DNA of 64,000 bases from Clostridium tetanomorphum. Lineage in GTDB: Bacteria > Bacillota > Clostridia > Clostridiales > Clostridiaceae. Position numbers and translations under genes: made by a program. Location of the stretch: NCBI RefSeq assembly GCF_017873215.1, contig NZ_JAGGKA010000008.1, forward strand, positions 115,124-179,123, read 5' to 3'. Shown piece after piece: positions 43,612 through 53,371 of the stretch (positions are counted from its first letter, which is position 1; every line of letters begins with the position of its first letter). The notes below the pieces were generated by a model. It searched no databases. It had not been told where the DNA came from and worked only from the letters and a program-made list of their open reading frames with translations.

Positions 43612-44865
43612 CTATTTAAAAATAAAACCAAAAATAATTGTGGATACTATAGTCATTGATAAACCTACTAAGGATTCATAGGATATAAGTTTAAGTCTTT
43701 CTTTCATATTCATAAATACACTTCCACCTGTGGCATGAAAGAAACTTCCATGTGGTAGATGGTCAAGAACTGTAGCTCCTGAGTGAATCATAGCTGCACC
43801 GGCTAAAGGTTTAACTCCAAGTTGAAGTATAGTAGGGCCAAATACCTGACTTGCCACAGCTGTACCTGAAGTTGTGGATGCTGTAGCACCGGACATAAGT
43901 ATACCTGCTACTGGTGCCAATGCAAAAGCTGGAAGGCCTAATGTATTTAATCCATTTATTATAACATCTTTAAGTCCTGAATTAGAAATAATGCCTGCTA
44001 ATGTACCAGTTCCTAAAAGAAGTATTGCAACCCCACTCATTTTTCCCAATCCTGCAGTAGCATATTTGTTAATATTTTTTATTTTACCCATGCATAAAGT
44101 TCCAATTATACCCCCAACAGGTAAAGCTACAAGGGGATCAATGCTAATATTAAATAAAGGTCTTAAGGATAGCATTATAATTGCGGCTAATGGTCCTGCT
44201 ATAGCCGGAAGAAAGTTTGGCTTTTCTTCTGAGGTAGCCTGTATTTCATCCTGTGTAATATTAGATCCTTTATGAGCAAGTTTTTTTGATATAATGCAAG
44301 TAACTATAAGTCCTGCTATGGCTGGAATTATACCTGCTGCCATTACTGAAGTTAATGGAGTTTTAAAACTATCTGAAGCTGCTATGGCATTAGGATTTGG
44401 AGACATAATATTTCCTGCCTTACCTCCACCTATCATAGCAATCAGTATTCCTGTTTTAGTAATATTTGCTCTTTTACCAATAGCTAATGCTATAGGAGCA
44501 ACAGTTATAACTGCTACATCTACAAATACTCCTACCGAAGTTAAAACTAATGTTGCCATAGAAAGGGCTATAAGAGAATTAGATTCTCCAAGCTTGTCCA
44601 CTATAGTTTCTGCAATTTTTGCTGCTGCACCAGATTCTATAAGAACACCTGCTAATACACCAGCGGTTAATATTCTAAGTACTGCTGGGATTATACCCTT
44701 TGCGCCATTAATCATTAAGGTAACAGTAGTTGCTACTCCTGCACCGCCTACTAATCCTCCCACTACGGCTCCTATAATCAATCCATAGGCAGGATGTACT
44801 TTTTTAATAATAAGTACTATAGCTAAAATTAATCCAATTAGAGCACCGAAAGCTGTAACATGCAT
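43612..44865 (-). CDS. gntP: GntP family permease, probably for glycerate or another sugar acid
   Basis: 417 residues with about twelve hydrophobic helices. GAVVGGLVGGAGVATTVTLMINGAKGIIPAVLRILTAGVLAGVLIESGAA and MIGGGKAGNIMSPNPNAIA are typical of GntP gluconate/glycerate permeases, which use proton symport. ATG 44865 has TAGGAGGAATTT upstream. It is transcribed before glxK with an 82-base gap, so one operon is likely; the kinase tells that the substrate is more likely glycerate than gluconate. Confidence 0.92.
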   Translation of the reverse strand: MHVTAFGALIGLILAIVLIIKKVHPAYGLIIGAVVGGLVGGAGVATTVTLMINGAKGIIPAVLRILTAGVLAGVLIESGAAAKIAETIVDKLGESNSLIALSMATLVLTSVGVFVDVAVITVAPIALAIGKRANITKTGILIAMIGGGKAGNIMSPNPNAIAASDSFKTPLTSVMAAGIIPAIAGLIVTCIISKKLAHKGSNITQDEIQATSEEKPNFLPAIAGPLAAIIMLSLRPLFNISIDPLVALPVGGIIGTLCMGKIKNINKYATAGLGKMSGVAILLLGTGTLAGIISNSGLKDVIINGLNTLGLPAFALAPVAGILMSGATASTTSGTAVASQVFGPTILQLGVKPLAGAAMIHSGATVLDHLPHGSFFHATGGSVFMNMKERLKLISYESLVGLSMTIVSTIIFGFIFK

Positions 44866-44970
44866 TTTAAATTCCTCCTAAATTTTATAATATGATTTCG
44901 TTTTCATATTAATCTTATATCATTGGATTTTAATAATCATTGTGTAGTTGATAAATTATTTACATTAAAT

Positions 44971-44990
44971 TTTTGTGCGTTTGCACAAAA
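44971..44990. promoter_or_regulatory. Inverted repeat upstream of gntP, probable CdaR operator
   Basis: TTTTGTGC (44971-44978) and GCACAAAA (44983-44990) are a perfect 8-bp inverted repeat with a 4-base spacer, about 105 bases ahead of gntP and just after the end of cdaR. This is a likely activator site for the glycerate operon. Confidence 0.55.
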
Positions 44991-45018
44991 TACAAATTGA
45001 TAGAGCTTTTAAAAGAAC

Positions 45019-45053
45019 AAAAAATCAATGAAATAAGCATTCCATTGATTTTT
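45019..45053 (-). terminator. Terminator of cdaR
   Basis: AATCAATG and CATTGATT (about 45023-45050) pair around a short loop; on the minus strand a T run follows. Confidence 0.7.
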
Positions 45054-45076
45054 ATTCATGTCTACCTGACCTAATA

Positions 45077-46180
45077 CTAATCATTTGATTTGTTTAATTT
45101 AAATACCACTAAGGCTGTAAAAAGTTCCAGTAGATCTGTATATTTTCTGAGATTTTTACCTGTAAGGGCTTCAATTTTTTTTATTCTATAGTTAAGAGAA
45201 TTTCTATGTATATGAAGATCTTTAGCAATTAAGTTAATCTCTCCATTATTTTTTATAAAATACATCAAGGTTTCTATAAGGCCTGAATCCTTACCTTTTT
45301 GTTGTAAGGTCTTGATGATTTCTAAGTACTTTTCTTTATAAGATACATTGCTAAGTGCATCTATAGGAATTATTTGACTGTATTCGCTTAAATCCATTGA
45401 AAAATCCAACTTTTTATTAATCTCTACACATTTTAAAGCTTCTTCTATGGATTTTGATATTATTTTATTTTCAGTGCCTACACCTATAGTACTGTTTTCA
45501 AGAAATTTTTCTTTATGGATTTCTTTTATTCTATAATTTAAGGTTTTATCATCTTTTAATAATAAAACTACATCTTCAGTATTGATTTTTAAAATATATT
45601 CCTCTTGATTTATGTAAATTCTAAGACTATCTATGCTAACATTTTTTAAATTTTTAGAGCTTATTACCACGGCTCTTCTAGGAAGTGATAAATCAATATT
45701 TAAATCTGAGGCTCTTTTTATAAAATCTTCATCATAAGTATCTTTTGAAAATGCCCATTGATATAGGAACTCATTTTTAACATGTTCCCTGGATCTTTGC
45801 TTAGAAAACATATATTCTTGATTTATAAGTAATGTAGCAGTGACATTTACTATAGAGGCAAATTGTTTTACTATATTAGGATCTCCACTGATACCTATTA
45901 CTCCTACTACTTTATCCTTAAAATAAATAGGCATATTTACTCCTCGCCTAGCATCTCCTTTATCTTTATGAATTTCTATAAGTTTTTTAAGAGAAATAGC
46001 CTTGACTGCTCCTTCATGAGTTTTTCCTATTCTTGAACTATCTCCACTTCCAATAATAACACCTTTTGAATTCATTATATTAACGTTGTATGGTATTACA
46101 TCCATCATTTTATTTACTATATCATAAGCCAACTGATCTGTTAAAAACTCTTCTTTTATTGATTCACTTATCTTACTCAT
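45077..46180 (-). CDS. cdaR: CdaR family sugar-diacid/glycerate regulator
   Basis: 367 residues. N-terminal sugar-diacid recognition domain (about 8-140: LAYDIVNKMMDVIPYNVNIMNSKGVIIGSGDSSRIGKTHEGA, GVIGISGDPNIVKQFA) and C-terminal PucR-type helix-turn-helix (about 310-360: LIAKDLHIHRNSLNYRIKKIEALTGKNLRKYTDLLEL). CdaR proteins activate glucarate, galactarate or glycerate use. It lies directly upstream of gntP-glxK in the same direction, separated by a terminator and the putative operator, which supports control of that operon. Confidence 0.9.
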   Translation of the reverse strand: MSKISESIKEEFLTDQLAYDIVNKMMDVIPYNVNIMNSKGVIIGSGDSSRIGKTHEGAVKAISLKKLIEIHKDKGDARRGVNMPIYFKDKVVGVIGISGDPNIVKQFASIVNVTATLLINQEYMFSKQRSREHVKNEFLYQWAFSKDTYDEDFIKRASDLNIDLSLPRRAVVISSKNLKNVSIDSLRIYINQEEYILKINTEDVVLLLKDDKTLNYRIKEIHKEKFLENSTIGVGTENKIISKSIEEALKCVEINKKLDFSMDLSEYSQIIPIDALSNVSYKEKYLEIIKTLQQKGKDSGLIETLMYFIKNNGEINLIAKDLHIHRNSLNYRIKKIEALTGKNLRKYTDLLELFTALVVFKLNKSND

Positions 46181-46271
46181 GATAGGGACCTTCCTTTTTA
46201 AATTTTCAATTTTATGAGGTTACATATGGATTAATTGACAAATAACAAATATATAACTAATAAGAGACTTT

Positions 46272-47369
46272 CTAGCACCCACAGACTTTTAAATGTGTTT
46301 TTAAGAACTCTGATATAATGTGATTTCCATTCTTTTTGTTAAAGGCATTCATAAATTTTTCAGTTTCATTGAAAAAATATTCTTTTAAAGTTTTAATATC
46401 ATAGTCATCATTACAATATATAGGGGAATCTTTAGGAAGTTTTAGCTTAATATTTTCTATGCCTTTTTTGTAAATATTATAAAATAAAGCATAGCAAGCA
46501 GCATTAAACCACATAGTAGTTGTATCATCTTCATTTTTAAATAAAGTGGCATAATTTTTTTGAAAAACTTCAATTCCCTTTTCAATATTAGTAATGGATA
46601 GGTACATTATATGATTTGGTGTGCAAGTAATTAGTCCTTTATTTTCATTAATTGCTCTAAGACCTTTTTTATGAAATTCTTCTGCTAATTCATATTTGCC
46701 TAAGGAATAAACTGGAATCAATAAATTAGCAAAGGTAGTACTAGGAACTTCTCCACACTTAAATTTGCCATTTAAAATATCTTTTGCTTGACGCAAAGCT
46801 TTCTCATAATCTCCTATAAAAATATAATAATCCACTTTTTTATTTATAGTGCAGGCTGTACAATCTTCATATTTATGGTCTACAGGTGTTGTGAGCCATT
46901 TTTGGTAGTACTCTTCTATACTAGTGCCATCCTCAATGCCTGATTGGCAAGCTTCTACTTTCAATGAATAGTATGGACTAAGACTTATGTTATTTTCTAA
47001 ATAAAAATTCTTCATCTTTTCAAAAGTTTCATTTATTTTTTCATTAGGAATAACTAGGTAGTCACACATATTACTCAATATATATTTATACTCCCAAATA
47101 ACTTGATATACTACTTCATCATTTGTATATCCTTTTTCCATTTGAGATACGCACCAAAAAAAAGTAATCATTGCTTTTTTGGCTTGGTTAGAAAATACAT
47201 AAGCTGTTATTAAATCAAATTTACAATACATTTCATTTAATATATCATTATTCTCTCTTGCTATACTTACTGCCTTTTCTAGTAGGGGTACACATAAAGA
47301 GTATTTGTGTACATCCATATAATCATAGGCTTTAAAAACTAATTCTTTAATTTTATCTTCATAATTCAT
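46272..47369 (-). CDS. Helical-repeat (TPR-like) partner of the HSP90-family protein
   Basis: 365 residues, soluble, made largely of paired helices resembling TPRs, e.g. YMDVHKYSLCVPLLEKAVSIARENNDILNEMYCKFDLITAYVFSNQAKKAMI and DYEKALRQAKDILNGKFKCGEVPSTTFANLLIPVYSLGKYELAEEFHKKGLRAI. It is rich in cysteine (including CTACT near the middle and CGC at the end). It begins 4 bases after the end of the HSP90-family gene, so the two are surely co-expressed. TPR proteins are the classic co-chaperones of eukaryotic HSP90; a similar partnership here is inference. No enzyme motif is visible. Confidence 0.65.
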   Translation of the reverse strand: MNYEDKIKELVFKAYDYMDVHKYSLCVPLLEKAVSIARENNDILNEMYCKFDLITAYVFSNQAKKAMITFFWCVSQMEKGYTNDEVVYQVIWEYKYILSNMCDYLVIPNEKINETFEKMKNFYLENNISLSPYYSLKVEACQSGIEDGTSIEEYYQKWLTTPVDHKYEDCTACTINKKVDYYIFIGDYEKALRQAKDILNGKFKCGEVPSTTFANLLIPVYSLGKYELAEEFHKKGLRAINENKGLITCTPNHIMYLSITNIEKGIEVFQKNYATLFKNEDDTTTMWFNAACYALFYNIYKKGIENIKLKLPKDSPIYCNDDYDIKTLKEYFFNETEKFMNAFNKKNGNHIISEFLKTHLKVCGC

Positions 47370-47373
47370 ATCT

Positions 47374-49161
47374 TTACTTTCCCTCTAATACTAAATTTAT
47401 TAAATTATTAATTCCCATTGCAAAAAGTTCATTATCCTCTTTTTTTATTGGGTGGTTTCCAAGCATCAAACTTTGTACATAAAGTATTTCTATAACAGAT
47501 TTTTTTATATAATCATCTTTGCAGTTTATTAGTTTTTTTACTAAAAAATTATTGTAGTTAAAACATAAGGTTACAAAACTTTCTTCAAATTCATTTTCAA
47601 ATATACTTGCTAAATCTCCAAATAAGTCATTATTACTGCTAAAGGCTTGGGATTTAGTTTCTGAAATTTCTTTTAAAAATTTTGCTTCCTCACTAATGTT
47701 ATATATGGCAGGAAGTTCTGAAGGCTCAAATTTTTTAATGTTGCAAATACATTGTTCTTTTCTTAAAACATTATCTGTAAAATTAATAAAGTCAAAAACT
47801 TTATCTGATTCATAAAAGTTTAATTCTTCAAATTCCTCTGTAATATGTTCTGGTTTTATTCTTTCAACAAAACCTTGTGGCATATATTCATTGAATTTTT
47901 CTATTAAATCTGCATCATTTACATATCCGCCATTTATAATGCAAATATCTTGAGCTTTTGCTGTATTTTCTATTTGTCTAAATTCATCCACAGTTAATGT
48001 ATATTTTATATACTTATACTCTTCATAAATGTTCCAAAGAGTCTTTTTGCCTAAAGAAGTTTGGAAAGGAAGATAGTTAATTAATACAGCGTAAAGTTCC
48101 TCATCTTCAACTGCCATTAATTTTAAAGAATCATAATGTATATTTATGATATTTACTAGCTTTCTTTGATCTTCTTTTGCTAATTTATAAAAATAGTCTT
48201 TAATACAATCTGAGATTTCTTCTCTCATTTTTTCTAAGGCTTTATCCTCAAAAAAGTCTTCTCTTGAGGCAGTAAGCCTGATGTTTTCAACATTTATAAG
48301 TGGTTTAGTGAAAAATGCCCAACATGGCATAAGTTTTTCTAAGGCTTCTGATACAAACATATCTTTAACATAAATTTTTCCTTTAATTTTTGATGAAATA
48401 CTAACGCTTCTAGATAAAATATAGGCTACTCCATTTAAATTACCATTAGAAGATTTTATAGGAATACAATCTATGAAGTCTTCTTTAAATTCTTCTTTTC
48501 CTACTAAAAGCCAATATTCCTTGTTTGTAATACCTTTTTTCCAAGGAGCCAAATATTTATTAACTTTTTTGCTGGTATTTTTATTACTTAATGTAATTTC
48601 ATAAGGTAAAAACTTACCATAATATTTTAAAGTAGTGTATACATAGTGATAGTCAAAGAATTCCTCAGAGCCTTTTTTTGCTTTTAGATACACTCTAGTT
48701 CCAGGCTCTAAAGTTATGTCCATTTTCTTTATAGTATATGTACCATCATTTTTACCTTTCCATTCATAAGTAGAATCACTATGAATAGAAGTGGTAATTA
48801 GGGTTATTTCATCACAAACAATAAAACAGGACAACAATCCTATACCAAATCTTCCTATAAAATCGTTAAGGTCTGCTCTTAAGTTTTCACGCTTTGATGA
48901 TTGTCCAATAACAGATAAAAAGCTATGAATATCCTCTAAAGTTAAACCTATACCGTTGTCTTCAATAATAAGTGTGTCTTCCAATAATTCAAAATTAATA
49001 ATTCCTTCAAAATCCTGGTTTATCTTTTTATATGCTGTAATAGCATCAATTGCATTTTGCAATACTTCTCTTATGTAAACCCCTGGATTACTATATAAGT
49101 TTTCTGAAAGCAAAGAAATTATGCCATCTAAATTTACTTGAAAATTATAATTTTGTTCCAT
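47374..49161 (-). CDS. HSP90-family ATPase, HtpG-related
   Basis: 595 residues, ATG 49161 preceded by AGGAGGATA. The N-terminal GHKL ATPase domain is intact: YIREVLQNAIDAI (Glu32, Asn36), LIIEDNGIGLTLEDI (Asp68, the G1 box) and FIGRFGIGLLSCFIVCDE (G2 box), followed by the HSP90 middle domain (RVYLKAKKGSEEFFDY; RLTASREDFFEDKALEKMREEI). It is shorter than HtpG and its C-terminal half diverges. This matches the HSP90-family proteins found beside TPR-like partners in some Actinobacteria and Firmicutes. ATP-driven folding or disassembly of a specific client is likely; the client is unknown. Confidence 0.85.
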   Translation of the reverse strand: MEQNYNFQVNLDGIISLLSENLYSNPGVYIREVLQNAIDAITAYKKINQDFEGIINFELLEDTLIIEDNGIGLTLEDIHSFLSVIGQSSKRENLRADLNDFIGRFGIGLLSCFIVCDEITLITTSIHSDSTYEWKGKNDGTYTIKKMDITLEPGTRVYLKAKKGSEEFFDYHYVYTTLKYYGKFLPYEITLSNKNTSKKVNKYLAPWKKGITNKEYWLLVGKEEFKEDFIDCIPIKSSNGNLNGVAYILSRSVSISSKIKGKIYVKDMFVSEALEKLMPCWAFFTKPLINVENIRLTASREDFFEDKALEKMREEISDCIKDYFYKLAKEDQRKLVNIINIHYDSLKLMAVEDEELYAVLINYLPFQTSLGKKTLWNIYEEYKYIKYTLTVDEFRQIENTAKAQDICIINGGYVNDADLIEKFNEYMPQGFVERIKPEHITEEFEELNFYESDKVFDFINFTDNVLRKEQCICNIKKFEPSELPAIYNISEEAKFLKEISETKSQAFSSNNDLFGDLASIFENEFEESFVTLCFNYNNFLVKKLINCKDDYIKKSVIEILYVQSLMLGNHPIKKEDNELFAMGINNLINLVLEGK

Positions 49162-49337
49162 ATTATCCTCCTAAGGAATTTCTGTATTGGGTATCAGTAG
49201 TTTTCCACACAATTATCGATATAAAAATAGAAAATCTTAAATAAATTTTCCAATTATAATGATATTAATGAAATATTTATTAATTTAATATTAGTTTGGA
49301 TTAAATGTAAAAGATTAAATTTTTCTATAAAAAATTG

Positions 49338-49364
49338 TAATGATTTCACTATAATAAACGATAT
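49338..49364 (+). promoter_or_regulatory. Sigma-28-like promoter of chemoreceptor 2
   Basis: TAAT (49338-49341), 15 bases, AACGATAT (49357-49364), the same arrangement as at 36070. The bases around it (TATAATAAACGATATTTATA) are also shared, so the promoter was duplicated with the gene. Confidence 0.6.
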
Positions 49365-49407
49365 TTATAGTGCAGAAAACTAAAAGCTTAAGGAAAGGAT
49401 GGTAAAA

Positions 49408-51414
49408 TTGAAAAACAACAAAAGAAAATTTAATTTTTATAGTATTAAATTTAAGTTAGCTGTGGTGTTAGTCAGTTTATGTTTGGTTTCCATAATTACA
49501 ATGTCTGTAATATCTTATAATCAAGCTAACAAAGTATTATCAAATAATTTAATAACCAGTACAGAGCAAAATTTACAAGAAATAAATAGGGGAATAAGTA
49601 GTTATTTTAACACTATGGAGAGTTATTTGAATATATTATCAGAGCAGACAGATTTCAAAGAGCTTAATGAACATCCAGAGTATGAGCCTTTTGCAGTAGA
49701 AGCCCTTAAGAATTTCAAAAATAGTAATAAAGATATAATGGCAATGTGTTTTGTACAAACTAATAAAAAAGCAACCAGGTATCCATCACGTACATTTGCA
49801 AGTAACTATGATCCAACTACAAGAGATTGGTATAAAAATAGTATGGAAAATAAGGGAAAAGTAGTTTATACAAATCCTTATAAAGATGCTAGTAATGGAA
49901 AGTTAGTTATATCTTTATCAAGAACTGTAGAAAAAAATGGCAAAATATTAGGGGTTATTTCTATAGATGTTGATTTAGAAAATTTAGTTGATACACTTTC
50001 TAATATAAAAATAGGTAAAAGTGGATACATATATATAACAGATAGTAAAGGTACAATGATTGCACATGAAGATAAAGCTTTGCTTGGAGGAGATGAAGCA
50101 ACTAAATTAGAGTGTTGGTCAAAAATAAATTCAGGTAAGGAAGGTTTTGAAAAATATAAATATAATAATGAAGTAAAATATGCAAGTTATACAACAAATG
50201 AAAAAAATAACTGGAAGCTTATTGCATCACTTGAAGAGTCAGAGCTATTAAAAGATACAAGTGTTATTAAACGTGCTGCATTTATCATGAGTTTAATAAT
50301 AGGAACAATAGTTATAGTTATTTCTTTAGTTATAAGTAACTTTATAGCTAAATTGGTAAGAAAATTAGAAGATGAATTTGGTAAAGCCGCTAATGGAAAT
50401 TTACAAGCTAGAGTTAACTTCAATACTAAGGATGAATTTGAAACATTAGGTAATCATTTTAATACTATGATGGAAAATATCAGTGGGCTTATAAAGAATG
50501 TTAAAGATTCATCTGACACAATAGTTAGTAGTTCAGAATCTATAAGCAAAATGGCAGGAGAAACCAATGTAGCAATAAATGAAGTTGCACTTACTATTGA
50601 TCAAGTTGCTCAAGGCTCATCATCACAAGCACAGGATATTTCAAGTAGTGCTAGTTTAGTTAATGAATTAGCTAATGAAATTGATAATATTCAACAATTA
50701 ACAGTTGATATGATAGAAAAATCTAATCATTCTAATGACCTAGGCAATGAAGGATTGAAAATTGTTAGTGAGCTTACACAAAGGACACATAAAAATAATG
50801 AAGCAGTATCACAAGTTGCAGAAGTAGTGGATAATATGAATGAAGCCACAGGACAAATAGGATTAATAACAGATGCAATAAATCAAATAGCAGAACAAAC
50901 TAATTTACTTGCATTAAATGCAGCTATAGAGGCAGCAAGAGCAGGGGAAGCAGGAAAAGGATTTTCTGTAGTAGCAGAGGAAATTAGAAAGCTTGCAGAA
51001 CAGTCTACAGATGCTACTAAAAAAATACAAAGCTTAATCAATAATATAAAAGAAAAATCAAATTTAGCAGTTAAGTCCATTGAAGATACTAAAGATATTG
51101 TTAAGATTCAAAATGAAGCGGTAAATGAAACTAAGGATATATTTAATAAAATACTAGATTCTATTAAGGACACATTAGGCAAAATAAACTTAGTTCAAAA
51201 TTCTATAATAGGAACAAATAAAAACAAAAATGAGATAGTTAATAAAATGCAAAATATATCAGCGGTATCCGAAGAAGCTTCAGCAAGTACAGAAGAAGTA
51301 TCCGCAACTACAGAAGAAGTAACTGCAACTATGAATGAATTTAATAATTCAGCTTCTAATCTTAAGAATATATGTGATAAATTAGAAGATCAAATTAATA
51401 AATTTAAATTATAA
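49408..51414 (+). CDS. Methyl-accepting chemotaxis protein with dCache domain (2)
   Basis: TTG 49408 lies 8 bases after AGGAAAGGA; ATG 49399 overlaps it. About 668 residues, with the same layout as the protein at 36139: first helix, dCache_1 ([41 protein letters not shown]), second helix near 285-310, HAMP and the signalling hairpin [39 protein letters not shown]. The two are close paralogues; differences concentrate in the extracellular domain, so they may sense different ligands. No methyl-transfer or Che genes are nearby. Confidence 0.93.
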   Translation: MKNNKRKFNFYSIKFKLAVVLVSLCLVSIITMSVISYNQANKVLSNNLITSTEQNLQEINRGISSYFNTMESYLNILSEQTDFKELNEHPEYEPFAVEALKNFKNSNKDIMAMCFVQTNKKATRYPSRTFASNYDPTTRDWYKNSMENKGKVVYTNPYKDASNGKLVISLSRTVEKNGKILGVISIDVDLENLVDTLSNIKIGKSGYIYITDSKGTMIAHEDKALLGGDEATKLECWSKINSGKEGFEKYKYNNEVKYASYTTNEKNNWKLIASLEESELLKDTSVIKRAAFIMSLIIGTIVIVISLVISNFIAKLVRKLEDEFGKAANGNLQARVNFNTKDEFETLGNHFNTMMENISGLIKNVKDSSDTIVSSSESISKMAGETNVAINEVALTIDQVAQGSSSQAQDISSSASLVNELANEIDNIQQLTVDMIEKSNHSNDLGNEGLKIVSELTQRTHKNNEAVSQVAEVVDNMNEATGQIGLITDAINQIAEQTNLLALNAAIEAARAGEAGKGFSVVAEEIRKLAEQSTDATKKIQSLINNIKEKSNLAVKSIEDTKDIVKIQNEAVNETKDIFNKILDSIKDTLGKINLVQNSIIGTNKNKNEIVNKMQNISAVSEEASASTEEVSATTEEVTATMNEFNNSASNLKNICDKLEDQINKFKL

Positions 51415-51418
51415 AATT

Positions 51419-51512
51419 TAGAACTTAGAACTTAGGAACTTAGGGACGGTTAACAACTTTTAGCTTTTTAATAAGAGATAATTGTTGATAACTGTCTTTA
51501 TTTATTATTTAT
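51419..51512. repeat. Short tandem GAACTTAG units and a direct repeat
   Basis: GAACTTAG occurs three times in succession (51420-51444) and continues as GGGACGG, a pattern that resembles palindromic REP-like elements of clostridia. It is followed at 51478-51512 by ATAATTGTTGATAACTGTCT and more, a near match to 52253-52286 after the methyltransferase. Confidence 0.45.
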
Positions 51513-51608
51513 AATGGATATAGAATATATTTTTGTTTATTTGATTGTTTTACAAAAATTTAGTATATATAATAAATATTATTAATATATTTTTAGGGGG
51601 AATTTAAA

Positions 51609-52256
51609 ATGAATTTAAAAGAAAATCAAAAAGAATATTGGAACAAGGTGGCTACAGACAAACAGTTTACCACACCATTCCAAATTGAATTATTCTCTAA
51701 ATTTGTTCATAAAGAAGACAGGATTTTAGATGTGGGTTGTGGTTATGGAAGGACATTAAATGAGTTGTATTCTCAAGGATTTAAAAACTTATTTGGTATA
51801 GATTTTTCTGATAAGATGATTGAAAGAGGTAAGGAACAGTTTCCATGGTTAAATCTAAATGTAAAAGAAGATAAAAAAATACCATATGAGGATAACAGTT
51901 TTGACTCAATAATTTTATTTGCAGTATTAACTTGCATAGTTGATGATGAGGATCAAATTTCTATTATGAATGAGATAAAAAGAGTATTAAAGCCAAATGG
52001 AATATTATATATAAATGATTTTTTGTTAAATACGGATGAAAGGAATATAAAGAGATATAAAATGTATGAAGATAAATATAACAAATACGGTGTTTTTGAA
52101 TTGCCAGAAGGAGCTGTACTTAGACATCACCATTTAAATTGGATTGAATCAATTACCTCAGACTTTGATAATATAAAGCTGGAGAAAGTTACATATACAA
52201 CTATGAACGGTAATAAATCTAATGGATTTTTTTATTTAGGCAAAAATACTAAATAA
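51609..52256 (+). CDS. SAM-dependent class I methyltransferase
   Basis: 215 residues, ATG after TAGGGGGAATTTAAA. The methyltransferase motifs are DRILDVGCGYGRTLNELYSQGFKNLFGIDFS (motif I and the ribose-binding acid), EDNSFDSIILFAVLTCI (motif IV region) and RVLKPNGILYINDFLL (motif VI). The acceptor is unknown. Near-identical direct repeats of about 34 bases flank the gene, so it may be a mobile cassette. Confidence 0.87.
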   Translation: MNLKENQKEYWNKVATDKQFTTPFQIELFSKFVHKEDRILDVGCGYGRTLNELYSQGFKNLFGIDFSDKMIERGKEQFPWLNLNVKEDKKIPYEDNSFDSIILFAVLTCIVDDEDQISIMNEIKRVLKPNGILYINDFLLNTDERNIKRYKMYEDKYNKYGVFELPEGAVLRHHHLNWIESITSDFDNIKLEKVTYTTMNGNKSNGFFYLGKNTK

Positions 52257-52356
52257 TTATTGATACTGTCCTTATTTATTGTTTACTCTTGTAAAAGTTA
52301 AAAAGAGATATTACAATATGTATAATCAAATCATATTAAAAGGAGATTAGTATAAA

Positions 52357-53358
52357 ATGAAAGTTACTATAAAAGATGTAGCTAGAGAAGCAAAGGTTTC
52401 ACCTTCTACCGTTTCAAGAGTACTATCAAATAATCCTAGAATAAGTGATGAAACAAAACAAAAAGTATATAAAGTCATAGAAAAACTTAAATATAAACCT
52501 AATGCAATAGCTAGGGGATTAGTTAATAACAAAACCAGAATATTAGGAGTTGTTCTTCCAGAAGAAGCGGAAAATTTATTATCTAATCCTTTTTTTATAC
52601 AAGCCATGAAAGGGATAAGTTCCTCTGCTGAGAAGAGAGAATATTATGTAACTTATGCTTTTAGTAGTAATAAAGAAAGTGAAAGGAAGCATATAAGAGA
52701 TTTAACAAGTAGTGGCTTGATAGAAGGGATGCTTATTTTAAGACCAAAAGAAAATGATGAAAATATAAAATATCTAAAAGATATAGATTTCCCTTTTGTT
52801 ATTATGGGACGATTAAAGGATATAGAAGGTGTACTATGGGTTGACAATGATAACTTCAAAGCTATGTATAATATAGTTAACAAATTAATAGATAAAGGAC
52901 ATACAAAGATAGCTTTAATAGGAGCTAATAGGGAACTGAATGTATGTAAGGATAGAGAAAAAGGATATAAAGTAGCACTAGAGATGAATGGCATTAGTTT
53001 TAATAAAAAGTTAGTTAGTTATGGAGAGGAATTTAAAGAAAAAGAAGGATATGTACAAATAAAAAAAGTATTAGAAAATATAGAGCCAACAGCAGTGGTG
53101 GCAATGGATGATTTATTAGCTATAGGTGTTATGAAAGCATTAAAAGAAAAAAATTTGAATAATATTTCTATAGTTGGATTTAATAATATACCTTTATGTG
53201 AATTTCAAAAACCTGCTTTAGCTTCTGTGGATATAAATGGAGTAGAACTTGGATATTATGCAACGAAGCTATTAATAGACAATATAGAAGCAGTAGAGAA
53301 TAGTAGAGAACATTACATTATAGAAACAACATTTGTGCAGAGAGAATCCTTTAGATAA
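52357..53358 (+). CDS. malR: LacI family regulator of alpha-glucoside use (MalR type)
   Basis: 333 residues, ATG after AAAAGGAG. The helix-turn-helix and hinge are VTIKDVAREAKVSPSTVSRVLSNNPRISDETKQKVYKVIEKLKYKPN, followed by a periplasmic-binding-type domain (DNDNFKAMYNIVNKLIDKGHTKIALIGANREL; AVVAMDDLLAIGVMKAL). It is the first gene of a cluster with glucokinase, alpha-glucosidase and a PTS permease, so maltose or another alpha-glucoside is its likely signal. Operators fitting LacI proteins lie at 53372-53415 and 54623-54642. Confidence 0.88.
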   Translation: MKVTIKDVAREAKVSPSTVSRVLSNNPRISDETKQKVYKVIEKLKYKPNAIARGLVNNKTRILGVVLPEEAENLLSNPFFIQAMKGISSSAEKREYYVTYAFSSNKESERKHIRDLTSSGLIEGMLILRPKENDENIKYLKDIDFPFVIMGRLKDIEGVLWVDNDNFKAMYNIVNKLIDKGHTKIALIGANRELNVCKDREKGYKVALEMNGISFNKKLVSYGEEFKEKEGYVQIKKVLENIEPTAVVAMDDLLAIGVMKALKEKNLNNISIVGFNNIPLCEFQKPALASVDINGVELGYYATKLLIDNIEAVENSREHYIIETTFVQRESFR

Positions 53359-53371
53359 ATTAAGTGAAGCA

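Noticed and set aside
43874..44788. Two long plus-strand frames opposite gntP
   Set aside because: Low-complexity Ala/Pro/Thr composition typical of the reverse complement of a membrane protein; no ribosome sites.
51419..51447. CRISPR-like array from the GAACTTAG units
   Set aside because: Units are 8 bases and directly adjacent, with no spacers and no cas genes.
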